DNA of 8,520 bases from Bacillota bacterium (lineage in GTDB: Bacteria; Bacillota; Clostridia; Lachnospirales; Lachnospiraceae), in NCBI GenBank assembly GCA_023387635.1, contig JAEWHU010000323.1:1-8520 (forward strand), in the 5' to 3' direction. Positions 1 through 5,689 of the stretch are shown in pieces. The notes under the pieces are model-generated. The model ran no database searches and had not been told where the DNA came from. It saw nothing but the letters and a program-made list of their open reading frames with translations. The translations under genes and the position numbers were made by a program. The first letter of the stretch is position 1, and each line of letters opens with the position of its first letter.

Positions 1-592
1 ATTTTACTTCTAAAATCATTGTATCTAAGGTCTCTGTAGCACTAATACCTGTAATATCATCTTCTAAAAACGTCCTGTGAAATAAGCTAGTTTTAATCTG
101 ATAATCAAAAGTCACACGCACATTACCAGCTGGGAAAGTATACGCTTCTCTCACATATGATACTAATACTCTTGGGCGAAGTAAGTCATAATTCATCTTT
201 CGATATAACTCACGTACCAGCTCTGCCTTATGCTCTGCCATGAATGCAATATTGCCATCTAGAATATTTCTACATTCTTCTTCTGTTATCCTAGCGCTTA
301 ACTTTTTGCAGAGATTATTATTCTTCATCTTTTTTTCTAAAACAATATAAGAAAAATTCTCGTTGTAATAACGAATTCGAAATTTTTCTCTTTTACTAAT
401 TCCACTTACCTTTTCTTGTACTGCTTTATCATATATGTTATCGAAATATATACTCTGTATCTTATAAAATCCTTGAACCAAACTGTTTCTATCAGGTTTC
501 ATAATTGCCTTCACACGATTTTTAAGTTGCATGTATTGCACCTGATTAATCTCATATTTATGTTCATGTCGATAACGTCCCTTATTCTCCAT
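1..592 (-). CDS. VTC-domain polyphosphate polymerase, 5' part (cut by left edge)
   Basis: About 197 N-terminal residues are present; the C-terminus lies beyond base 1. The protein matches the VTC domain, the tunnel-shaped catalytic fold that makes inorganic polyphosphate from ATP in yeast Vtc4 and in bacterial homologues, which usually have about 230-250 residues. Visible landmarks are the basic opening strand RHEHKYEI (8-15), SIYFDN (47-52), the basic strand KFRIRYYN (70-77), LEKKMK (85-90), RPRVLVSYVREAY (139-151), VRVTFDYQI (158-166) and the closing ILEVK (193-197). The alternating Arg, Lys and Glu residues are what is expected to line the phosphate-binding tunnel. There are no membrane segments in the visible part. 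The ATG at 590-592 is preceded by AAAGGAGT (599-606, minus strand) at 7 nt. In clostridia such genes often sit beside DUF4956 or CotH-like genes; any such partner would be off the left edge. The family is confident; polymerase activity is inferred. Confidence 0.88.
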   Translation of the reverse strand, partial: MENKGRYRHEHKYEINQVQYMQLKNRVKAIMKPDRNSLVQGFYKIQSIYFDNIYDKAVQEKVSGISKREKFRIRYYNENFSYIVLEKKMKNNNLCKKLSARITEEECRNILDGNIAFMAEHKAELVRELYRKMNYDLLRPRVLVSYVREAYTFPAGNVRVTFDYQIKTSLFHRTFLEDDITGISATETLDTMILEVK

Positions 593-630
593 ATTTCCAC
601 TCCTTTCCTCTTAGAATTTTTTTCTATTAT

Positions 631-658
631 ATTATACTTAGTTTAAATATACTTTAAA
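631..658 (-). promoter_or_regulatory. Candidate promoter of the VTC-domain gene
   Basis: On the minus strand a perfect -10 box TATAAT (636 to 631) lies 16 nt downstream of TTTAAA (658 to 653), which matches the -35 consensus at 4 of 6 positions. The predicted start, near 624, gives a leader of about 32 nt with the AAAGGAGT site in it. In such AT-rich DNA a -10 match alone is weak evidence. Confidence 0.4.
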
Positions 659-796
659 TTTCCTGTGAACAAAGTGTGAACTGTTAAAATAGCAAATAAG
701 TAAGCATTTCTGTTAAAAGCACAATCTTCCTCGAGATTCAATCCCGTTCTAACATATCAACACATCAGGTTCTTTTATAAAAAGTATTATTACATA

Positions 797-833
797 AAAA
801 AAGAACAGGGTATATTTTTCAATATACTCTGTT
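797..833 (-). terminator. Rho-independent terminator of the YeiH-family gene
   Basis: A 13-bp stem (804-816 with 821-833, one G-T pair) encloses a 4-nt loop. Read leftward it is followed at once by C and seven T residues (803-796), the classic intrinsic terminator form. It lies about 117 nt past the exporter stop codon and stops leftward transcription before the VTC-domain gene. Confidence 0.75.
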
Positions 834-842
834 ATAATCTTA

Positions 843-877
843 GGCAATGTCATAAATCTTAATTAAATGACATTGCC
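843..877. repeat. 11-bp inverted repeat (hairpin) downstream of the YeiH-family gene
   Basis: The arms GGCAATGTCAT (843-853) and ATGACATTGCC (867-877) pair perfectly around a 13-nt loop. No T-tract follows on either strand, so it is not a textbook terminator. It is the first hairpin reached by leftward transcription out of the exporter gene. It may protect the 3' end or assist the terminator at 797-833. Confidence 0.55.
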
Positions 878-949
878 AATATATGCAATTCTTTTAATGG
901 TGACTTATGTTTATCGCCCTATTCAATTATATGAAGAATTCCATAGTTA

Positions 950-1984
950 TTACATTAAAATTGTTATTAGTACAATTGCAGATACGATCTGCATTGTTGC
1001 AATCCCTAATGCATAGATTGATGCCTTTGCTCCTTGTTTAATAAGTGCTCTAATATTTACTCTCATTCCAATACCCGCTAGGGCAATTATTTCAAAGTTA
1101 TTGCTTATTAATTTAAATGTTTTAGAAATATCTGCTGAAAACACACCCATTGTAAATAAAGCGCACATAACAAAGAAACCTATTACATACCAAGGTACCT
1201 TTATCTTTGAATTTGTTTTTTTACTATCGGATTTGGATGACTTATTTTTCATTGTACCAAAGCTTAATACAACAAAAACCAAGAATATAATACGAACTAT
1301 TTTAAATATGGTAGCTAGCTCTTTTACATTTTCATTTACTAAACTACCGCTAGCAACAACTTGTCCTACGGATTGAAGTACACCTCCTATTAGAGCAGAA
1401 GTTTTTACTGTTTCTGTTGCAAATACGACTTTCGCGATAAATGGTAACAATAACATCAATACTGTTCCAGTAACATTTACTATTGTTATAGCAATACCTT
1501 TATCATTTTCATCTGCTTCTATAACAGGAGCGGTAGCTGCTATTGCAGAAGAACCGCATACTGCATTACCACTTGCCATTAAGAATCGAAAGTTTTCTGT
1601 AAAACCAAGTTTTTTACCAATATATATTGTAAAAATAATTGTTATGGTCATTTGCAATACTATGTAAGTCACCCCTGAAACCCCCAATTTAAGTAGAGTC
1701 CCTGCGCTTAATGTTCCACCAAGTAGAACTATGGAGTAAGATAATAAGTCGCTTTCTGCAAACTTAGAACCTTTTGCATATATTTTTTTGTTCCCAAATG
1801 TATTTCCAACTGCGATACCTATAAATATAGCTATGGATGCACCACCTATACTAGGTATATAATTTCCTATAAACTTTCCTATCCAAGCAATGATTATACA
1901 CATCATAAGGCCAGGTAGAATTTCGGTAATCTTTTTTAATCTTTTTTGGATATTTTCCGTTTCTGTTAATGAGTTCAATTTCAA
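950..1984 (-). CDS. YeiH-family putative sulfate/sulfite exporter (UPF0324, 344 aa)
   Basis: Multi-pass inner-membrane protein of the YeiH family (Cons_hypoth698), usually annotated as a putative sulfate exporter; 344 residues is normal for the family. About 9-10 hydrophobic segments can be read. The family signature is SGNAVCGSSAIAATAPVI (138-155), a Gly/Ala/Cys-rich re-entrant-like stretch followed by the acidic EADENDKG. IGGVLQSVGQVVAS (199-212) is a second conserved block, and AGIGMRVNIRALIKQG (303-318) a third. Residues 246-262 form a Lys/Ser-rich hydrophilic loop, probably cytoplasmic. The start is TTG at 1984: an in-frame TAA lies directly upstream and no earlier start exists. A LysR gene of the CysL/YeiE kind is divergent, the classical partner of yeiH. 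Substrate (sulfite, sulfate or a sulfonate) is inferred from that pairing and not visible in the sequence. Confidence 0.88.
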   Translation of the reverse strand: MKLNSLTETENIQKRLKKITEILPGLMMCIIIAWIGKFIGNYIPSIGGASIAIFIGIAVGNTFGNKKIYAKGSKFAESDLLSYSIVLLGGTLSAGTLLKLGVSGVTYIVLQMTITIIFTIYIGKKLGFTENFRFLMASGNAVCGSSAIAATAPVIEADENDKGIAITIVNVTGTVLMLLLPFIAKVVFATETVKTSALIGGVLQSVGQVVASGSLVNENVKELATIFKIVRIIFLVFVVLSFGTMKNKSSKSDSKKTNSKIKVPWYVIGFFVMCALFTMGVFSADISKTFKLISNNFEIIALAGIGMRVNIRALIKQGAKASIYALGIATMQIVSAIVLITILM

Positions 1985-1999
1985 TTATATCATCCTTCC
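1982..1999 (-). promoter_or_regulatory. Ribosome binding site deciding a TTG start for the YeiH-family gene
   Basis: On the minus strand GGAAGGA (1999 to 1993) lies 8 nt before TTG (1984-1982). The only upstream ATG in this frame is followed after one codon by TAA, so it cannot start the protein. A TTG start on an otherwise good site suggests modest expression. Confidence 0.65.
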
Positions 2000-2008
2000 A
2001 AACTATAT

Positions 2009-2062
2009 TTTTACTTATTTTTTTACATAAAGAGTATAATAGGTGTATAATCATAAGTAAAA
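2009..2062. promoter_or_regulatory. Symmetric divergent promoter/operator of the exporter-LysR pair
   Basis: A perfect 10-bp inverted repeat, TTTTACTTAT (2009-2018) and ATAAGTAAAA (2053-2062), brackets overlapping promoters. For the exporter (minus), TTTACT (2061 to 2056) lies 17 nt before TATACT (2038 to 2033), giving a leader of about 40 nt. For LysR (plus), TTTACA (2022-2027) lies 18 nt before TATAAT (2046-2051); TTTACT (2010-2015) with TATAAT (2035-2040) is an alternative with a 19-nt spacer. Each arm of the repeat thus covers or abuts a -35 box. This is the usual position for a LysR protein that represses its own gene and activates the divergent one. Regulation is inferred. Confidence 0.5.
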
Positions 2063-2119
2063 TATATATTTGTCATGATAACCATTAAAATAATTAATCA
2101 TATAGAAAGGTAGAACTTT

Positions 2120-3013
2120 ATGATAGAGGAACTTAAAACATTTATATCCGTTGTGGAATATGAAAATTTTACTAGAGCTGCTGAAGCTATTAATTTATCT
2201 CAACCTAGTGTAAGTTTACATATAAAACATCTAGAGGAGTATTTTAATACAACATTAATACAACGTTCAATTAAGCAAAAACACATATACATTACTGAAT
2301 CAGGTTATTTACTTTATGAACGTTCCAAACAAATAATAAAACTATTAGAAGATACTAAAAACGATTTGCTTCAAAATGAAAATGTTATAAAAGGTAAATT
2401 ACACATAGGGGCTAGTTTTACTATAGGAGAGTACTTATTACCAGCTTTTTTAGGACAATTTAATAAAAAATATCCAGATTTAGAATTAGAAGTTACAATT
2501 GAAAACACACATAATATATGCGAAAAAGTTAAAAATCATCAGGTTGATTTAGCTTTGGTGGAAGGCATTGTTCCATCGTCTAGTTTTGTAACAAATCCCT
2601 TCTATAAAGATAAAATGGTGATTGCTGTTCCTTATAATCATTCTCTCGTTAATAGGGAGTTTTCAGTTGATGAGTTAGTAAATCAAACTTGGATTAGTAG
2701 AGAAATAGGTTCTGGGACAAGAGAATATTTAAATCATTTCTTATCTTCTAATAATATAAATGTTAAAAATATTATTGTATTTGGAAGTAACTATGCAGTT
2801 AAAGAAGCTGTTAGAAATAACTTAGGAATTACTTTAATATCATCTCTAGTTACAAAAGATTCATTCACAAATAAAGAGATTTCTATTTTAGAAACAAATC
2901 AAGAATATACTCGTAACTTTTCATACATTCTTCAAAAGGGAATCATACCATCAAAAGGAACTCTAGTATTTATAGATATGTTAAAAGAATATATAGAAAG
3001 CATAGGGTCTTAA
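2120..3013 (+). CDS. LysR-family transcriptional regulator, CysL/YeiE type
   Basis: A 297-residue LysR protein, a normal length. The N-terminal winged helix-turn-helix spans about 1-60, with FTRAAEAINLSQPSVSLHIK (17-36) as the recognition region. A linker helix (about 62-88) leads to the periplasmic-binding-like effector domain from KGKLHIGASFTIGEYLLP (91-108). REIGSGTRE (194-202) resembles the REPGSGTRE ligand-pocket motif of the CysL/YeiE/CysB-like group. It is divergent from the YeiH-family exporter, an arrangement seen with yeiE and yeiH in enterobacteria; YeiE responds to sulfite, and CysL controls sulfite reductase in Bacillus. The ATG at 2120 has GAAAGGT (2105-2111) at 8 nt. It probably controls the exporter and itself through the inverted repeat at 2009-2062. 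The last seven codons form one arm of a long hairpin. Confidence 0.92.
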   Translation: MIEELKTFISVVEYENFTRAAEAINLSQPSVSLHIKHLEEYFNTTLIQRSIKQKHIYITESGYLLYERSKQIIKLLEDTKNDLLQNENVIKGKLHIGASFTIGEYLLPAFLGQFNKKYPDLELEVTIENTHNICEKVKNHQVDLALVEGIVPSSSFVTNPFYKDKMVIAVPYNHSLVNREFSVDELVNQTWISREIGSGTREYLNHFLSSNNINVKNIIVFGSNYAVKEAVRNNLGITLISSLVTKDSFTNKEISILETNQEYTRNFSYILQKGIIPSKGTLVFIDMLKEYIESIGS

Positions 3014-3042
3014 ACATTATAGGACCCTATGCTTTCTATATA
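2990..3042. terminator. Bidirectional hairpin terminator reaching into the LysR coding end
   Basis: A perfect 20-bp stem (2990-3009 with 3023-3042), extendable by a G-T and an A-T pair, encloses a short AT-rich loop. The left arm is exactly the last codons of the LysR gene (codons 291-297), and the stop codon lies at the loop. Read leftward, the stem is followed by TTCTTTT (2988-2982), so it fits a terminator for the convergent AEC permease. Rightward, the tail is less T-rich. Confidence 0.65.
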
Positions 3043-3044
3043 CA

Positions 3045-3067
3045 ATTCTATTATGACTTAATAGAAT
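3045..3067. repeat. 9-bp AT-rich hairpin between convergent genes
   Basis: The arms ATTCTATTA (3045-3053) and TAATAGAAT (3059-3067) pair perfectly around a 5-nt loop, two bases right of the LysR-end stem. There is no strong T-tract. It may be an auxiliary part of the convergent terminator region, or chance in AT-rich DNA. Confidence 0.4.
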
Positions 3068-3095
3068 ATCAACTCTTCATATAGTAAGTAATTAT

Positions 3096-4010
3096 TTATA
3101 ATGACATTGTAGCTAACATAGTAGTTATGATAACTATACTTATTAATATACTGATGGTAGTCGCAAAAGAAGAGGCCTTTACATCACCCTCAATCTCCTC
3201 TGTAAAACCTGGTGTCATTGCTGCAATAGGAGAAAATAGAGCTATACAAAGTACTTGTTTTACTTCCTTAGAAAAAGGGGTAAGAAAGTAAATACATAAT
3301 GCACCGCAAGTAGCCAGTATGTATCTTGTTACAATAATTGCAGTAACTTTCTTTGCTCTACTTTTATCTAAGTGTAACTCAAATGCAATACCTATCATTA
3401 ACATTGCTAAAAATGTATTTGCCTGTCCAACAATTCCTGTAAAAGTAGTAATTCCAGATGGAAGTTTTATATCTAATAGACGTAGAACAAACATGATAAC
3501 GTAAGTATCAAAGATAGGTGAACTAATCATATTCTTAATAAGTTTAATCAAAGTAACTTTATTTTTTTCATCTGCTAATGACTTTGCAATACTATAATTA
3601 AGACCAGCAGCTCCAATGGAGTTTCCTACATCAAATATGCTTGTTACTATGACACCATTTGCGCCAAGGAAGCTAGAAACATAAGGGAGAGTAAACGCTC
3701 CGATATTATAACTTCCCAAGTTTATAATATTGAAAGCTTGCTCTTTTCTTCCTTTCGACTTACCTAACATATATCCAGTCATTGCTGCTAGAAGATTTAC
3801 TGCGATTCCAATAACCATAAATATTATCATAGATGAATATACCGAAACCTCATTAAAACTTGTAATTATAGAGCAAGGAAGGGTAAAGCGTAATACAACC
3901 TTAGAAAAAATACCAAAATCTTCTTTTTTCACCCAACCTATTTGTTTCATTATATAACCACAAACCATTATTAATATTAAAGAACCAGCACGAACTAGAA
4001 CATTTATCAC
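3096..4010 (-). CDS. AEC-family (auxin efflux carrier-like) permease
   Basis: Integral membrane transporter of the AEC family (Mem_trans), which in bacteria exports or takes up organic acids such as malate or malonate; the substrate cannot be read here. From the chosen GTG at 4010 it has 304 residues, the usual size, and about ten hydrophobic segments. Conserved blocks are RFTLP near 41-45, NIGAFTLPY (102-110), FDVGNSIG (126-133), MLMIGIAFE (203-211) and SPIAAMTPGF (260-269); the paired Gly/Asn/Pro blocks are the broken helices of this fold. An ATG at 4067 in the same frame would add 19 residues, but it lies upstream of the likely -10 box and lacks a ribosome binding site. GTG 4010 has GAGGTG six nt before it. 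The gene is divergent from the aldo/keto reductase and convergent with LysR, and so is monocistronic. Any link to the reductase is untested. Confidence 0.85.
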   Translation of the reverse strand: MINVLVRAGSLILIMVCGYIMKQIGWVKKEDFGIFSKVVLRFTLPCSIITSFNEVSVYSSMIIFMVIGIAVNLLAAMTGYMLGKSKGRKEQAFNIINLGSYNIGAFTLPYVSSFLGANGVIVTSIFDVGNSIGAAGLNYSIAKSLADEKNKVTLIKLIKNMISSPIFDTYVIMFVLRLLDIKLPSGITTFTGIVGQANTFLAMLMIGIAFELHLDKSRAKKVTAIIVTRYILATCGALCIYFLTPFSKEVKQVLCIALFSPIAAMTPGFTEEIEGDVKASSFATTISILISIVIITTMLATMSL

Positions 4011-4035
4011 ACTTTTCACCTCAGGTAACTTATTT

Positions 4036-4066
4036 CTGATTATAATCAGTATGTAGTAGTGTAACA
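4036..4066 (-). promoter_or_regulatory. Candidate AEC promoter within a perfect 14-bp palindrome
   Basis: CTGATTATAATCAG (4036-4049) is a perfect palindrome that contains TATAAT on the minus strand (4044 to 4039). With a poor -35 (TGTTAC, 4066 to 4061, 16-nt spacer) it would start transcription near 4032, about 22 nt before the GTG at 4010. A dyad centred on the -10 box is a typical repressor site, but no regulator is identified. Confidence 0.4.
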
Positions 4067-4126
4067 TATTTGTTTTCTATTTTACATACTATTTTTATAT
4101 GTACAATAAAACCTATGTATATCTGT

Positions 4127-4158
4127 TAACTATTACTATGAGGTAACTATTAGTATGA
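4127..4158. repeat. 17-bp-period direct repeat in the AEC/reductase control region
   Basis: TAACTATTACTATGA (4127-4141) and TAACTATTAGTATGA (4144-4158) differ at one of 15 positions and are separated by GG, so they repeat every 17 bp. They lie between the divergent AEC permease and aldo/keto reductase genes, roughly 100 nt upstream of each predicted promoter. This could be a tandem binding site for an unknown regulator. Confidence 0.55.
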
Positions 4159-4221
4159 TAGAATATAAATAAGATAGCACAATACTGTATGAGATAATTC
4201 ATTTCAATATCCCTACATTCT

Positions 4222-4257
4222 TGCTATAGTAAATGGGTAAGTTAATTTTATTTACTA
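4222..4257 (+). promoter_or_regulatory. Candidate extended -10 promoter and leader hairpin of the aldo/keto reductase
   Basis: TGCTATAGT (4222-4230) fits an extended -10 box (TGn before a 5-of-6 match to TATAAT); the -35 region, TTTCAA at 4202-4207, is weak. Transcription would begin near 4237. The 8-bp arms TAGTAAAT (4227-4234) and ATTTACTA (4250-4257) pair around 15 nt and end four bases before the strong GGGAGG site (4261-4266). The dyad is more likely a DNA site than an RNA hairpin, because its left arm overlaps the -10 box. Confidence 0.45.
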
Positions 4258-4273
4258 AAAGGGAGGTTTTAAA

Positions 4274-5236
4274 ATGTATAATACATTACCAGAACAATAT
4301 ATTATCTATGGAACTATGGGACTAGGTGGTTCTTCATGGGCTCCAGAGGATGAATTAACGGGTGAAGATATAACAGATGGAATTAAGGCTCTACAAACAG
4401 CTTATGAATGCGGAATTCGTTTTTTTGATTTAGCTGATATATATAAATCAGGTAAATCAGAATTGGTGTTTGGACATTTTCTAAAAGAAAACCCTTCTTT
4501 AAGAAAAGAGATAATTGTCCAATCAAAAGTAGGTATTCAGCTTGCCAGAAATGGGTTCGGTCCTCGTTACAACTTCTCCTATGAACATATCATACATTCA
4601 GTAGATAATATTCTAAAACGAATTGGGACCGATTATTTAGATATATTACTTCTACATAGACCTGATCCACTCCTTGAAAGAGATGATATAAAAAAAGCCA
4701 TGGATTATTTATTTGGTAGTGGTAAAGTACGTGCCCTTGGTGTTTCCAATATGGATTATCATCAAATACAATTATTAGAAGCTTATACTAATAGAAAAAT
4801 AGTTGCAAACCAATTAGAACTTAGTCTTTCAAAAACTGACTTTGTAAGTAGTGCAATTGGATTCAATAATTACAGGGGTAACAACCTTAATTTTACTTTA
4901 GGAACAATTGAGCATAGTATCCTAAATAATATTAGTCTTCAATCCTGGGGCCCACTTTCTAAAGGTATTTATAGTGGTGCGCCTATTAATGAGAACACAC
5001 CCGAGTCAGTAATACATACTAAGAATGTGGTCACACGAATTGCTAAGGAGCATAATGTATCAAATGATGGCGTTGTTCTAGCATGGTTAATGAAACATCC
5101 TGCTAAAATAAAGCCAGTAATAGGAACTAAGAACCCAGAAAGAATCAAGGATGCAATGGATGCATTTAAAGTAACTCTTACCAGAGATGAATGGTACGAA
5201 TTATTGGATACTGCAAGCGGTATTAGAATACCATAA
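4274..5236 (+). CDS. Aldo/keto reductase (NADPH-dependent oxidoreductase, YdhF-like)
   Basis: A cytosolic (alpha/beta)8-barrel oxidoreductase of 320 residues, normal for the family, that reduces aldehydes or ketones with NAD(P)H. The full catalytic tetrad is visible: Asp52 and Tyr57 in FFDLADIY (50-57), Lys85 in QSKVG (83-87) and His128 in LLLHRPD (125-131). SNMDYHQIQLL (158-168), QLELSL (180-185) and SWGPLSKG (224-231) are the expected strand ends. GTKNPERIKDA (284-294) is the C-terminal cofactor phosphate-binding block. The spacing and the HRPD and SWGPLSKG motifs resemble the YdhF group of general reductases. The physiological substrate is unknown. The gene has a strong GGGAGG site 7 nt before its ATG and stands alone, divergent from the AEC permease and closed by the hairpin at 5257-5282. 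Confidence 0.93.
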   Translation: MYNTLPEQYIIYGTMGLGGSSWAPEDELTGEDITDGIKALQTAYECGIRFFDLADIYKSGKSELVFGHFLKENPSLRKEIIVQSKVGIQLARNGFGPRYNFSYEHIIHSVDNILKRIGTDYLDILLLHRPDPLLERDDIKKAMDYLFGSGKVRALGVSNMDYHQIQLLEAYTNRKIVANQLELSLSKTDFVSSAIGFNNYRGNNLNFTLGTIEHSILNNISLQSWGPLSKGIYSGAPINENTPESVIHTKNVVTRIAKEHNVSNDGVVLAWLMKHPAKIKPVIGTKNPERIKDAMDAFKVTLTRDEWYELLDTASGIRIP

Positions 5237-5256
5237 GTTATTCCCCTTAAACAATT

Positions 5257-5290
5257 AATGCGGATTCTTCGGAATCCGCATTTACTATTT
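5257..5290 (+). terminator. Intrinsic terminator of the aldo/keto reductase with a UUCG tetraloop
   Basis: An 11-bp perfect stem (5257-5267 with 5272-5282) is closed by C(UUCG)G, an exceptionally stable tetraloop. It begins 20 nt after the stop codon. The tail TACTATTT (5283-5290) is only partly T-rich. The GC-rich stem stands out in this AT-rich spacer. Confidence 0.8.
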
Positions 5291-5335
5291 AGGAATTTTA
5301 TTTTGAGTAATTTTATGTGTAAAATCAGCGCAATC

Positions 5336-5357
5336 GTAATGTAAATGCTTACATTAC
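5336..5357. repeat. Perfect 9-bp dyad, possible operator
   Basis: The arms GTAATGTAA (5336-5344) and TTACATTAC (5349-5357) flank ATGC. The compact 22-bp symmetry is the size of a homodimer operator. No T-tract follows, so it is not a terminator. It lies about 100 nt past the reductase and 370 nt before phosphofructokinase, so its target is unclear. The left flank resembles a Zur half-site, but the right half does not match. Confidence 0.5.
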
Positions 5358-5437
5358 ATTATTTGGAATTTTTATCATGCCAATATCAAAAAAACGCATA
5401 ATTAATTGATAAAATGATAAAAAACTATTGTAAAACC

Positions 5438-5464
5438 TATAATTAACATTTATAGTTAATTATA
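5438..5464. repeat. Perfect 10-bp AT-rich dyad
   Basis: TATAATTAAC (5438-5447) and GTTAATTATA (5455-5464) pair perfectly around a 7-nt loop. A second, looser dyad follows: TTATGTATT (5474-5482) and AATACATAA (5503-5511). Neither has a terminator-like tail. Chance formation in AT-rich DNA is a serious alternative. Confidence 0.4.
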
Positions 5465-5566
5465 CAAATACTTTTATGTATTTTAACTCTATTAATTATT
5501 TTAATACATAATGATTATAACAACTCTTCAGATTTATGGGGAATTTAAAGGGTAACTAAAAATAAT

Positions 5567-5581
5567 ATTATGTGACATAAT
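5567..5581. promoter_or_regulatory. ATTATGT-G-ACATAAT palindrome, possible activator site
   Basis: Seven-base arms flank a single central G. The TGTGA core resembles a half-site of Crp/Fnr-family regulators, but the spacing of a full Crp site is not kept. It lies about 145 nt upstream of the phosphofructokinase start. Confidence 0.35.
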
Positions 5582-5613
5582 TAATAATATACGGTTGAAA
5601 AAGTATACAATCA

Positions 5614-5628
5614 TGAAATCGATTTACA
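5614..5628 (+). promoter_or_regulatory. cre-like site (catabolite control) upstream of phosphofructokinase
   Basis: TGAAATCGATTTACA contains the central AAATCGATTT palindrome. It follows the CcpA cre consensus TGWAANCGNTNWCA through its first 12 positions, then has one extra base before the final CA. A glycolytic gene is a reasonable CcpA target. The imperfect match makes this only a candidate. Confidence 0.35.
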
Positions 5629-5659
5629 CTAGGAAAATATAAGTGCTCTTGTTAAGAGC

Positions 5660-5689
5660 TTGAGTATTTCATTACCGAATTTAGATAAT
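5660..5689 (+). promoter_or_regulatory. Candidate phosphofructokinase promoter
   Basis: TTGAGT (5660-5665) and GATAAT (5684-5689) are spaced 18 nt, matching the consensus at 4 and 5 of 6 positions. The start would be near 5696, with a leader of about 30 nt. TATACT (5692-5697) with TTCATT (5668-5673) is a weaker alternative. Confidence 0.4.

Larger units (their letters stand above)
593..949. other. Gene-free spacer between the VTC-domain gene and the YeiH-family gene
   Basis: No credible coding frame was seen on either strand. The spacer holds the VTC-gene promoter region (about 593-670), unremarkable sequence at 670-790, and two hairpins at 797-833 and 843-877 that follow the leftward exporter gene. 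Nothing recognisable is seen in 878-949. Confidence 0.6.

Noticed and set aside
416..646. 76-codon open frame on the plus strand
   Set aside because: It lies opposite the VTC-domain gene, has no ribosome binding site, and its product is a low-complexity hydrophobic string typical of an antisense shadow.
769..806. Alternative stem GTTCTTTT with AAAAGAAC overlapping the terminator at 797-833, as an antiterminator
   Set aside because: It is only 8 AT-rich pairs with a 22-nt loop, and it uses the poly-A tract, which pairs easily by chance.
1851..2054. 67-codon minus-strand frame across the exporter start
   Set aside because: It overlaps the YeiH-family coding region and the promoter in another frame, and its product shows no family features.
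5332..5357. Zur or PerR box
   Set aside because: Only one half-site resembles Zur, and the PerR consensus TTATAATNATTATAA is not met.
5511..5555. 14-codon leader peptide frame before phosphofructokinase
   Set aside because: It has no ribosome binding site and no run of regulatory codons, and is within chance for AT-rich DNA.
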